Source: ASV31 sp965229765
GTDB taxonomy: Bacteria; Pseudomonadota; Alphaproteobacteria; Rhodobacterales; Rhodobacteraceae
Reading direction: 5' to 3'
Assembly: GCA_965229765.1 (NCBI GenBank)
Contig: CBDDJT010000003.1
Span: 1,488,001 to 1,552,000 of the forward strand
Length of the DNA stretch: 64,000 nt
Shown: one piece after another, positions 8,104-16,264 of the stretch
Numbering within the stretch: position 1 is the stretch's first letter
How the letters are laid out: each line of letters begins with the position of its first letter
The notes under the pieces: model-generated
The model's database searches: none
The model's input: only the letters and a program-made list of their open reading frames with translations
Told to the model about the DNA's origin: nothing
Program-made: the position numbers and the translations under genes

Positions 8104-9603
8104 TCAGCCGTCCCGCGCCAGCTTGGTCTTGACGTAGCCCAGCAGATCGGCCCGCGGCACATCCTCCTGCGCCGGCTGCGCCTTCCATTCCTCGTTCGAG
8201 GTGATCTCGGCCGCCAGCCGTGCCCCCAGCACAAGGTCCTTCACCGTGACGACGCCGCGCGCCTTCTCGTCCGAGCCCTCGATGATCGCCAGCGGGCTGC
8301 CGCGCCGGTCCGCGTATTTCAGCTGGTTGCCGAAATTCTTGGGGTTGCCAAGGTAGACCTCGGCGCGGATGCCCGCCGCACGCAACTCCGCCGCGATGGC
8401 CTGGTAGTCGGCCATCCGGTCGCGGTCCATCACCGTCACCAGCACCGGCCCCATGGTGTCCGCCTGCCCGCGCCCCTTGGCGCGCAGCGCGGCCAGAAGC
8501 CGGTCCACCCCGATCGACACGCCCGTCGCCGGCACCGCCTGCCCGGTGAACCGCTTGACCAGATCGTCATAGCGCCCCCCGCCCGCCACGCTGCCGAACT
8601 GGCGCGGGCGGCCCTTCTCGTCGAGGATCTCGAAGGTCAGTTCGGCCTCGTAGACCGGCCCGGTGTAATAGCCGAGACCCCGGACGACGGACGGGTCGAT
8701 GATAACCCGGTCCGGCCCATACCCCTGCGCCTCCAGAAGCGCGGCGATCTCTTCCAGTTCGTCCACGCCCTCGGCACCCATGGCCGATCCCGCCACCAGT
8801 TCGCGCAGCCGCGCCACCGTCGCCGGGCCATCGTCGCGGCGGGCGTCCATGAACCCCATCACCACGTCCGCCTGCGCGTCCGACAGCCCCGCACCTTGGG
8901 TGAAATCCCCGCTCTCGTCCTTGCGCCCCGCGCCCAGCAGCGCCCGCACGCCCTCGACACCCAGCCGGTCCAGCTTGTCGATGGCGCGCAGCACGATCCC
9001 GCGCGCCTCCTCGAATTTCGACGGATCGGCGGGGTCCAGCACGCCCGCCACCTCCATCACCCCGTTCAGCACCTTGCGGTTGTTGACCCGGATCACGTAG
9101 TCCCCGCGCGGAATGCCCACCGCCTCCAGCGCCTCGGACAGCATCGCGCAGATCTCGGCATCGGCGGCCACGCTGGCCGCGCCCACGGTATCGGCGTCGC
9201 ACTGGTAGAACTGGCGGAACCGCCCCGGCCCCGGCTTCTCGTTACGCCAGACGGGCCCCATGGCATAGCGGCGATAGGGCGTCGGCAGGTCGGCCCGGTG
9301 CTGGGCATAGACCCGCGCCAGCGGTGCGGTCAGGTCATAGCGCAGCGCCACCCAGCCGCCGTCCTCCTCCTCCTGCCAGGCGAATACCCCGGCGTTCGGA
9401 CGGTCCACGTCGGGCAGGTACTTGCCCAGCGCATCCAGCGTTTCCACCGCCGAACTTTCCAGCGGATCGAAGCCGTGCCGGTGATACACTTCGGCGATCC
9501 GGTCCAGCATCGCCTTGCGTTCGGCGACATCCGCACCGAAATAGTCCCGAAAGCCCTTCGGCGGTTCGGCCTTGGGCCGCGGCTGCTTTTTCACTTTGGC
9601 CAT
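8104..9603 (-). CDS. hisS: Histidyl-tRNA synthetase
   Basis: A class II aminoacyl-tRNA synthetase that charges tRNA-His. The 499-aa product begins with a basic MAKVKKQPRPKAEPPKGFRD. Motif 2 is clear (YRRYAMGPVWRNEKPGPGR, FRQFYQCDADTVG), as is the histidine-specific segment near VRGLGYYTGPVYEAEL and the ATP/motif 3 region GGGRYDDL...GVSIGVDRL. It is longer than the E. coli enzyme (about 424 aa), as is usual in alphaproteobacteria. First gene of the hisS-hisZ-hisG operon, linking tRNA charging with histidine synthesis control. Confidence 0.96.
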   Translation of the reverse strand: MAKVKKQPRPKAEPPKGFRDYFGADVAERKAMLDRIAEVYHRHGFDPLESSAVETLDALGKYLPDVDRPNAGVFAWQEEEDGGWVALRYDLTAPLARVYAQHRADLPTPYRRYAMGPVWRNEKPGPGRFRQFYQCDADTVGAASVAADAEICAMLSEALEAVGIPRGDYVIRVNNRKVLNGVMEVAGVLDPADPSKFEEARGIVLRAIDKLDRLGVEGVRALLGAGRKDESGDFTQGAGLSDAQADVVMGFMDARRDDGPATVARLRELVAGSAMGAEGVDELEEIAALLEAQGYGPDRVIIDPSVVRGLGYYTGPVYEAELTFEILDEKGRPRQFGSVAGGGRYDDLVKRFTGQAVPATGVSIGVDRLLAALRAKGRGQADTMGPVLVTVMDRDRMADYQAIAAELRAAGIRAEVYLGNPKNFGNQLKYADRRGSPLAIIEGSDEKARGVVTVKDLVLGARLAAEITSNEEWKAQPAQEDVPRADLLGYVKTKLARDG

Positions 9604-9674
9604 TGCCTTGTCCCCGGGGGAATGCGTCGCGGCGGGGCATAGCCGAAGGGTGCGACAGGGGCAAGAAGGCCGCC

Positions 9675-9881
9675 ATGACCGAAGACCGCATCATCCTGCT
9701 CGAAACCCGCGTCGCGGACCTGCTCCGCACGACAGAGGACCTCTCCGACATCGTCGCCGCCCAATCGCGCGAGATCGACCGCCTGACCCGCCGCGTCGAG
9801 ATGCTCATGCAGCGCGAGGCAGAGCGCGAGGCCGACGGCGGCGCCCTGCCTCTGGCAGACCGCCCGCCCCCGCACTGGTAG
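9675..9881 (+). CDS. slyX: SlyX family protein
   Basis: A 68-aa protein that is mostly one predicted coiled coil (LETRVADLLRTTEDLSDIVAAQ, then IDRLTRRVEMLMQREAE) and ends in the characteristic PPPHW. SlyX proteins have this length and C-terminus; their function is unknown. Start at ATG 9675. Divergent from hisS across 71 bp. Confidence 0.85.
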   Translation: MTEDRIILLETRVADLLRTTEDLSDIVAAQSREIDRLTRRVEMLMQREAEREADGGALPLADRPPPHW

Positions 9882-9889
9882 GCTCCCCG

Positions 9890-9912
9890 GCTTCTTCTGT
9901 TCAGAAATACTC
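9890..9912 (+). repeat. Intergenic 23-nt repeat, copy 2
   Basis: Same 23-nt motif as at 6187-6209, with A for C at position 14, placed 8 bp after the slyX stop. The inner TTCTGTTCAGAA is a short dyad. A G-run hairpin follows 20 bp later. Confidence 0.6.
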
Positions 9913-9932
9913 CCGCCGGAGGCCCGCGCCGA

Positions 9933-9949
9933 GGGGGCTCGATGCCCCC
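9933..9949 (+). terminator. G/C hairpin after slyX
   Basis: A 6-bp GGGGGC/GCCCCC stem with loop TCGAT lies between the convergent slyX and Lrp-type genes. There is no T-run. It parallels the hairpin at 6237-6255, each preceded by the same 23-nt repeat. Confidence 0.4.
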
Positions 9950-9963
9950 GAGGCGCGTCCCCC

Positions 9964-10422
9964 TCACAAGGGCAGCGCCGTGCTCGCCTTGATCTCCTTC
10001 AGCACAAAGGCCGACTGGACAGAGCGCACCAGCGGGCTGCGCAGCAGGTGGCGCGACATGAATGCCTCGTAGGCCTCCACATCGGCCACCCGGATCTTCA
10101 GCACGTAATCCGCCTCGCCCGACACCGCATGGCATTCCAGGATCTCGGGATGCCGCCGCACCAGCGCGACAAAGCCGTCCACCGACGCCTCGGAATGGTC
10201 GGCCAGCGACACGCTGGCCAGCACCGCCAGCTTGGCGCCCGCCCTGGCGGGGTCGAGGATCGCCACCCGTCCCCGGATCAGCCCCACCGCCTCGAACTCC
10301 TGCAACTTGCGCCAGACGGTGCTCTGCGCCATGCCCGCACGTTCGGCCAGCGCCGCCAGCGGCTGCGACGAGTCGCGCTGGATTTCCCGCAAGAGCGCCC
10401 GTTCGGGATCAGAAAATTCCAT
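9964..10422 (-). CDS. Lrp/AsnC family transcriptional regulator
   Basis: A 152-aa one-component regulator. The N-terminal winged HTH is clear (DPERALLREIQRDSSQPLAALAERAG, AQSTVWRKLQEFEAVGLIRG), followed by the RAM/AsnC effector domain (ILECHAVSGEADYVLKIRV). Start set at MEFSDPERALL; in-frame ATGs 12 and 15 nt upstream add MMLGF. It is divergent from phhA over 112 bp containing an 8-bp-arm inverted repeat. The likely role is control of phhA by an aromatic amino acid; that ligand is inferred from context only. Confidence 0.9.
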   Translation of the reverse strand: MEFSDPERALLREIQRDSSQPLAALAERAGMAQSTVWRKLQEFEAVGLIRGRVAILDPARAGAKLAVLASVSLADHSEASVDGFVALVRRHPEILECHAVSGEADYVLKIRVADVEAYEAFMSRHLLRSPLVRSVQSAFVLKEIKASTALPL

Positions 10423-10454
10423 GAACCCCAGCATCATGAAATTCGTTCCCAAAA

Positions 10455-10479
10455 TCAATCGCCAAGGCGCCGCGATTGA
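10455..10479. promoter_or_regulatory. Inverted repeat, likely Lrp-type operator
   Basis: Perfect 8-bp arms TCAATCGC and GCGATTGA separated by 9 bp sit in the middle of the divergent spacer between the Lrp-type gene and phhA. Position and symmetry fit a binding site for the adjacent regulator. Confidence 0.5.
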
Positions 10480-10534
10480 CCGGATTGTTCCACCGCCGTC
10501 TGTCATGCTGCGCAAAACCGACAGGAGATGCGCC

Positions 10535-11308
10535 ATGGCCTATGCCTCGAAACTGCCCGGCCCCGACGGCCGCTATGCCTATTCCGCGCAGGAAGACGCC
10601 ACATGGGGCGCGCTCTTCGACCGGCAGATGCGCACGCTTCCGGGCCGCGTCGCGCCCGCCTACCTCGACGGCATCGCGAAACTCGGCCTGACCCGCGACC
10701 GCGTCCCCCAGATCGCCGAAATCGATGCCCGCCTCAAAGCGCTGACCGGCGCGGGCGTCGAGGGCGTGCCCGCCATCATCCCGCCATCGCAGTTCTTCGA
10801 CCTCCTGTCGCGCCGCCGCTTTCCCGTCGCCACCTTCCTGCGCCGCCCCGAAGACATGGACTACATCGAGGAACCCGACATCTTTCACGAGGTCTTCGGC
10901 CACTGCCCGCTTCTGATCGACCCTGCCTATGCCGATTTCATCGAACGCTTCGGCAAGATCGCCGTGACGCTGGGCAAACCCTGTTCATGGCGGCTGTTCC
11001 GGCTGTTCTGGTTCACGGTGGAATTCGGCATGATCCGCACGCCCGGGGGCCTGCGCGCCTATGGCGCCGGCATCGTGTCCTCTCCGTCGGAAACCGCGCA
11101 CGCCACCAGCGGCGCGGCCACGATGCTGGACTTCGACCTCATGACCGTCTTCCGCACGCCCTACCGGATCGACATCGTCCAGCCGGTCTATTTCGTGATC
11201 GACAGCTTCGACCAGCTTGCCGCCGCGCTCGACGCCGACATCGCCGGGATGATCGATACCGCCAAGCGGATGGGCGACCTGCCGCCCCGCTTCGACCAGG
11301 CCGCGTGA
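10535..11308 (+). CDS. phhA: Phenylalanine 4-monooxygenase
   Basis: A non-heme iron, tetrahydropterin-dependent hydroxylase that converts phenylalanine to tyrosine, the entry to phenylalanine breakdown. The 257-aa product is the catalytic domain only, normal for bacteria. Iron ligands are visible: H118 and H123 in IFHEVFGH and E163 in FWFTVEFGM. Start at the ATG preceded by ACAGGAGA (MAYASKLPGP). It is divergent from an Lrp/AsnC regulator, the probable controller. No pterin carbinolamine dehydratase gene is next to it. Confidence 0.95.
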   Translation: MAYASKLPGPDGRYAYSAQEDATWGALFDRQMRTLPGRVAPAYLDGIAKLGLTRDRVPQIAEIDARLKALTGAGVEGVPAIIPPSQFFDLLSRRRFPVATFLRRPEDMDYIEEPDIFHEVFGHCPLLIDPAYADFIERFGKIAVTLGKPCSWRLFRLFWFTVEFGMIRTPGGLRAYGAGIVSSPSETAHATSGAATMLDFDLMTVFRTPYRIDIVQPVYFVIDSFDQLAAALDADIAGMIDTAKRMGDLPPRFDQAA

Positions 11309-11312
11309 CCCG

Positions 11313-12071
11313 TCAGCGTTCCGCCGTCACCAGCGCGCCGTCATGAAGCAGAAGCTCCATCCAGCGCCCGTCCGGCCCGAACCCGTCATAGACCGTCAGG
11401 AAGGCCGTCTCGCGCGTCAGCGCCCGCCCCGACCAGCCCGAACAGGACGCGCCTTCGGGCGCGCCGCAGACATCGGCCTTCAACGCCTCGTACAGGCGGT
11501 CGGTCTCTGACAGCGGCGTCTCGTTCAGCGGATTGTAGCGTGCCGCCTCGTGCCCCGCGACCGTACCGAAGCTTGCCATTGTCGCGGTGAACCGCCGCGC
11601 GCAGCCATCCGCGAACCCGGTCACGTAATAGCTGTGCGCCGCCATCGTCCCCGGCGCGCTGTCGTACAGGCGATAGCCCGCCGCGCTTTCGTCGGCCAGC
11701 TGCGCCCGGCTGGCCGGGTCGATCCCGCAGACGGTCGCCACATCGCCAAAGGCCATCGGCGCCGCGGCGGCCTGAGGCGTATAGGCGCCCAGTTGCACCT
11801 CGGGCGCGCGCGGGTCTTCGCCAACCAGCGTCACGCTGACGGCAGCCACGATCTCGGCGGGCCGCGCCTCGGCGTCGGGGGGCACCTCGGCCCCGCCGAA
11901 AAGTCCGCCGAAATAACTCGGTCTCGTCGACCGGACATAAACCGTGCCGTCCGCCCCGTCGGTGGTGATCTCGGTCGTCGCGCGGCTGACATTGCCGCCG
12001 TCAAGAACCGAACAGGCCCCCAGCGGCAGGATCAGCGCGGCCAGCCCCGCATACAATGCCCGTTGGTTCAT
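11313..12071 (-). CDS. Putative lipoprotein, unknown function
   Basis: A 252-aa protein with a lipoprotein signal: MNQRALYAGLAALILPLGAC, where LGAC is a lipobox with Cys20 as the lipidated residue. The mature part has five or so further Cys (CGIDPA, DGCARR, DVCGAPEGASCSGW), suggesting disulfides in the periplasm. No domain was recognised. It starts 1 bp after the dnaE stop, so it is probably translated from the dnaE transcript, though the pairing may not be functional. Confidence 0.75.
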   Translation of the reverse strand: MNQRALYAGLAALILPLGACSVLDGGNVSRATTEITTDGADGTVYVRSTRPSYFGGLFGGAEVPPDAEARPAEIVAAVSVTLVGEDPRAPEVQLGAYTPQAAAAPMAFGDVATVCGIDPASRAQLADESAAGYRLYDSAPGTMAAHSYYVTGFADGCARRFTATMASFGTVAGHEAARYNPLNETPLSETDRLYEALKADVCGAPEGASCSGWSGRALTRETAFLTVYDGFGPDGRWMELLLHDGALVTAER

Positions 12072-12072
12072 C

Positions 12073-15000
12073 CTACACGTCCTCCACTGTCACGACGCCA
12101 TCCAGCGACTTGATCGCGCCCTTGATCTGAGGGTTCACCGGGAACCCGTCGCCCAGCGCCACCTCGACCTCTCCGGGCAGGTCCGGCGCCATCAGGCACA
12201 GGTGCACCGGCCCGCGCGTTCGGATCTTGGCCTCCTGCGCCGCCCGCTCCAGCAGTTGCGCGACCGCCTGCACCGCAGCGGCCTCGTCCACGAAAACCCG
12301 CAGCCCCATCGCGCCCGCATCCGCCGCTACCCCGTCGATCGCCGCGACGGACCGCGCCAGCAGCTTCAACTGGTCCGATTCCATCGTCACCTCGACGGTC
12401 AGCACCACGTTCGACCCCGGCTCCAGCAGGTCGCGCGCCGCCTCCAGCGTGTCCGAGAACACCGTCACTTCGTACAGCCCCGTGGGATCGGACAGCTGCA
12501 CAAAGGCGAACCGGTTGCCGCGCGCCGACTTGCGCTCCTGCCGTGCCGACACCGCGCCCGCCAGCTTGGCCACCAGCGGCCCGGCCTCGGCCCGCTTGGC
12601 CGCGTCGGCCAGCGTCATCACGCCCTTGCGCTTCAGGGGGCCCATGTAGTCGTCCAGCGGATGGCCCGACAGGTAGAACCCGATGGCCACATGTTCCTCG
12701 GACAGGCGTTCGTTGGGCAGCCAGTCGTCGGCGGGCGACAGGCGCGGCTCCGGCAGGTCCTCGCCCGCCTCGCCGAACAGCGACACCTGCGAAGACGCCT
12801 TCTGTTCATGCACCGCCGCCGAATAGGCCACCAGCGGATCCAGGCTCTCGAACACCCGCCGACGGTTGCCGTCCAGCTGGTCGAAGGCCCCCGCCCGCGC
12901 CAGCATCTCCAGCGGCCGCTTGCCCACCCGCTTCAGGTCCACCCGGCGCGCAACATCGTAGAGCGTGGCAAAGGGCTTGTCGCCGCGCGCCTCGACGATC
13001 ATGCGCATCGCCTCGACGCCCACGTTCTTCAGCGCGCCAAGACCATAGACCACCCGCCCCCCATCCACGCCGAACGTCGCCTGAGATCGGTTGACGCAGG
13101 GCGGCACGATCTCGATCCCCAGCCCGCGCCGCACCTCTTCGGCATAGACGGCCAGCTTGTCGGTCAGGTGGATATCGCAGTTCATCACCCCGGCCATGAA
13201 CTCGACCGGATGGTTCGCCTTCAGCCAGGCCGTCTGGTAGCTGACGACCGCGTAGGCGGCGGCGTGCGACTTGTTGAAGCCGTAGTTGGCGAACTTGTCG
13301 AGAAGGTTCCAGACCTCCATCGCCTTGTCGGCATCGACCCCGTTCTTCGCTGCGCCCTCAAGAAACTTTGGCCGCTCGGCGTCCATTGCCGCCTGAATCT
13401 TCTTGCCCATCGCGCGCCGCAACAGGTCGGCGCCGCCCAGACTGTAGCCCGCCATCTCCTGCGCGATCTGCATCACCTGTTCCTGGTAGACGATGATGCC
13501 CTGCGTCTCGTCCAGGATATGGTCGATCGAGGGGTGAATGCCCTCGCGCTCGCGCAGCCCGTTCTTGACCTCGCAATACTTGGGGATGTTTTCCATCGGG
13601 CCCGGACGGTACAGCGCCACCAGCGCCACGATGTCCTCGATGCAGGTGGGCTTCATGCGCCGCAGTGCATCCATCATGCCCGAGCTTTCCACCTGGAACA
13701 CCGCCACCGTCTTGGCGTCGGCATAAAGGCGATAGGCCTTCTCGTCCTCCAGCGGGATCTGCCCGATGTCGTCCTCGGCCCCCGGCGCGGGCACATAGAT
13801 CTCGGCCCCGTCCGCCGCGACGTGCAGGTGCCGCCCCTGACCCACGATCAGGTTCAGCGCGTTCTGGATCACCGTCAGCGTCTTCAGGCCAAGGAAGTCG
13901 AACTTCACCAGCCCCGCCTGCTCGACCCATTTCATGTTGAACTGGGTCGCGGGCATGTCCGACCGCGGATCCTGGTAAAGCGGCACAAGCTCGTCCAGCG
14001 GCCGGTCGCCGATCACCACGCCGGCTGCATGGGTAGAGGCATTGCGCAACAGCCCCTCGACCTGCTGGCCATAGGTCAGCAGCCGGTCCACCACCTCTTC
14101 GGCCTGGGCGGCCTCGCGCAGGCGCGGCTCGTCGGCCAGCGCCTTCTCGATCGACACGGGCTTCACGCCCTCGACCGGGATCATCTTGGACAGCCGGTCC
14201 ACCTGCCCGTAGGGCATCTGCAAGACCCGCCCCACGTCGCGCACCGCCGCCTTGGACAGAAGCGCACCGAAGGTGATGATCTGCGCCACCCGGTCGCGGC
14301 CGTATTTCTCCTGCACGTAACCGATCACCTCTTCGCGCCGGTCCATGCAGAAATCGATGTCGAAGTCGGGCATCGACACCCGCTCGGGGTTCAGGAACCG
14401 CTCGAACAGCAGCGAATAGCGCAACGGGTCAAGGTCCGTGATCGTCAGCGCATAGGCCACAAGGCTGCCCGCCCCCGATCCGCGTCCGGGACCCACCGGA
14501 ATGTCGCGCGCCTTGGCCCACTTGATGAAATCGGCCACGATCAGGAAATAGCCGGGAAAGCCCATCCCCTCGATGATGCCCAGCTCGAACTCCAGCCGTG
14601 CCTCGTACTCGGCCACCGGCGCCGCGGGCTCGATCACCGCCAGCCGCTCTGCCAGCCCGGCCTTGGACTGCCGGCGCAGCTCGTCCACCTCGTCATCGGC
14701 GAACCGCGGCAGGATCGGGTCATGCCGTTCGGCCTTGATGGCACAGCGCCGCGCGATCTCGACGGTGTTCTCCACCGCCTCGGGCAGGTCCGCAAAGAGC
14801 GCCGCCATCTCGGCGGGCGACTTGAACCAGTGCTCGGGCGTCAGCCGCCGACGCGGGGCAGACTGGTCCACATAGGCACCCTCGCGGATGCAGATCAGCG
14901 CGTCATGCGCCTCGAACATCGCGGACTTCGGGAAATAGACGTCGTTGGTCGCCACCAGCGGCAGGTCCATGGCATAGGCCATCTCCACATGCCCGCGCTC

Positions 15001-15576
15001 GGTCGCGCGCTCGGCCGCGCCGGGCTGGCCGTCGGCGCCCCGGTGCCGCTGCAATTCCACATACAGCCGGTCGCCGTAAATCCCGGCCAGCCGCCGCATC
15101 AGCGCCTCGGCCTTGCCCGCCTGCCCGGCCTGCAACAGCCGCCCCACCGGCCCGTCCGGCCCGCCCGTCAGGCAGATCAGCCCGTCGCCATGCGCCGCAA
15201 GCTCGTCCACCGTCACCTGCGGCAACTGCCCCCCCTTGCCGAGGTAGAGGCACGAGTTCAGCTTCAGAAGGTTGCGATACCCTGCCTCGTCCTGCGCAAG
15301 CAGGACCACGGGCGCCGGATCGCGCGGCTTCTCGCCCGGCGCGGACAGATCATATGCCACGTCCAGCTGGCAGCCGACGATGGGCTGCACGCCCGCGCCC
15401 GCCGCCACCTCGGAAAACTCCAGCGCGGCGAACATGTTGTTGGTGTCGGTCACCGCAACGGCGGGCATCCCCGCCGCCTCGCACAGGCCCGGCAACGCCT
15501 TGACGCGCACCGCCCCCTCCAGAAGCGAGTACTCTGTGTGCACGCGAAGATGGATGAATCTGGGGCTGGCCGACAT
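12073..15576 (-). CDS. dnaE: DNA polymerase III alpha subunit
   Basis: The replicative polymerase subunit, 1167 aa, typical for DnaE1. The N-terminal PHP domain is visible (FIHLRVHTEYSLLEGAV, AVTDTNNMFAALEF). The polymerase catalytic aspartates fall in PDFDIDF at residues 403-409 (D406 and D408, equal to E. coli D401 and D403), and PVGPGRGSGAGSLVAYAL is the conserved palm/finger segment. A helix-hairpin-helix and OB-fold region follow toward the C-terminus. Start MSASPRFIHL. A very long open frame on the opposite strand is a high-GC shadow. Confidence 0.98.
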   Translation of the reverse strand: MSASPRFIHLRVHTEYSLLEGAVRVKALPGLCEAAGMPAVAVTDTNNMFAALEFSEVAAGAGVQPIVGCQLDVAYDLSAPGEKPRDPAPVVLLAQDEAGYRNLLKLNSCLYLGKGGQLPQVTVDELAAHGDGLICLTGGPDGPVGRLLQAGQAGKAEALMRRLAGIYGDRLYVELQRHRGADGQPGAAERATERGHVEMAYAMDLPLVATNDVYFPKSAMFEAHDALICIREGAYVDQSAPRRRLTPEHWFKSPAEMAALFADLPEAVENTVEIARRCAIKAERHDPILPRFADDEVDELRRQSKAGLAERLAVIEPAAPVAEYEARLEFELGIIEGMGFPGYFLIVADFIKWAKARDIPVGPGRGSGAGSLVAYALTITDLDPLRYSLLFERFLNPERVSMPDFDIDFCMDRREEVIGYVQEKYGRDRVAQIITFGALLSKAAVRDVGRVLQMPYGQVDRLSKMIPVEGVKPVSIEKALADEPRLREAAQAEEVVDRLLTYGQQVEGLLRNASTHAAGVVIGDRPLDELVPLYQDPRSDMPATQFNMKWVEQAGLVKFDFLGLKTLTVIQNALNLIVGQGRHLHVAADGAEIYVPAPGAEDDIGQIPLEDEKAYRLYADAKTVAVFQVESSGMMDALRRMKPTCIEDIVALVALYRPGPMENIPKYCEVKNGLREREGIHPSIDHILDETQGIIVYQEQVMQIAQEMAGYSLGGADLLRRAMGKKIQAAMDAERPKFLEGAAKNGVDADKAMEVWNLLDKFANYGFNKSHAAAYAVVSYQTAWLKANHPVEFMAGVMNCDIHLTDKLAVYAEEVRRGLGIEIVPPCVNRSQATFGVDGGRVVYGLGALKNVGVEAMRMIVEARGDKPFATLYDVARRVDLKRVGKRPLEMLARAGAFDQLDGNRRRVFESLDPLVAYSAAVHEQKASSQVSLFGEAGEDLPEPRLSPADDWLPNERLSEEHVAIGFYLSGHPLDDYMGPLKRKGVMTLADAAKRAEAGPLVAKLAGAVSARQERKSARGNRFAFVQLSDPTGLYEVTVFSDTLEAARDLLEPGSNVVLTVEVTMESDQLKLLARSVAAIDGVAADAGAMGLRVFVDEAAAVQAVAQLLERAAQEAKIRTRGPVHLCLMAPDLPGEVEVALGDGFPVNPQIKGAIKSLDGVVTVEDV

Positions 15577-15893
15577 GGCCGCAGCCTACGCGCCTTCGTC
15601 CCGCCGGGGAACAGCAAATTCACCACACCTTGCGTCGAAACGGCCAAGCCCTACTGGAAATTGTGTATTTTCCCACCAGCGTCCGATCCCCCGTCGTCCA
15701 CGGACGCGGCGTCCGGCAGGCGCGCCTCCGCCCTGCGACTTCTTTGTGAAAATACTCATGCGAAGCGGTTTCCTCCGGCGCGGCACCGGACGGATGCGAC
15801 CCGCCCTTCACCGGCCTTGCCCCGCGATATCCGCCGCGCCATCCCGGTGCCACGCCCGGCGCAACCGGCGCCCATCCGGGAAAGCCCCACGCC
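15577..15893. other. Intergenic spacer upstream of dnaE
   Basis: About 317 bp without a supported gene. It should contain the dnaE promoter, but no convincing -35/-10 pair was found on the minus strand. The only recognisable item is a diverged copy of the intergenic repeat at 15738-15757. It borders the SRPBCC remnant. Confidence 0.5.
15738..15757 (+). repeat. Diverged copy of the intergenic repeat
   Basis: ACTTCTTTGTGAAAATACTC resembles the 23-nt motif at 6187 and 9890 but has a gap and several changes. Here it precedes a gene remnant rather than following a gene. Confidence 0.35.
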
Positions 15894-16145
15894 ATGACCT
15901 CAGACCTGACCCTGACACCCGAGGGCGCGGACTGCCGCTACTCCGCCATCGTCACCCGCGCCACGGCCCAAGGCTGCGCCAGCCATGCCGCGATGGGATT
16001 TCACGACGGCCGGGGCGCCGCTGCCGCCCAACTGGAAGAACTGGCCGCATCGCTCGATACCGCCGGGCCGAACTTACCGGCCAAAGCGCCTGATTTCCGG
16101 GCACCTGCCCGGAAACACTCCGTTTGCGACGCAGTAGGGGCTTGA
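15894..16145 (+). pseudogene. Remnant of an SRPBCC (AHSA1-like) gene, C-terminal part
   Basis: The frame reads LTLTPEGADCRYSAIVTRA and then SHAAMGFHDGRGAAAAQLEELA, which matches the last ~55 residues of SRPBCC/AHSA1-type START-fold proteins (usual ending RYTA...HxxMGFHEGWGxALDQL). The preceding two-thirds of such a protein is absent, and the sequence after about residue 58 is unrelated low-complexity reading. The ATG therefore lies inside what was a longer gene. An 83-aa protein could still be made, but a decayed gene is the simpler reading. Confidence 0.55.
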
Positions 16146-16264
16146 AAACCAGCGCGCGCCCCGCAATCCTGACACCCGGTCGACAGGGAAACGGGGCCGC
16201 CTTCTACGCCGCATCGAAGGCAGGACGACCACCCCGACACGGGTAACGCGGCGGGCTGACGCAC

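Noticed and set aside
11944..15897. Very long open frame (about 1300 codons) on the plus strand opposite dnaE
   Set aside because: It is a shadow of the high-GC dnaE gene: Arg/His/Pro-rich, no family pattern, no ribosome-binding site.
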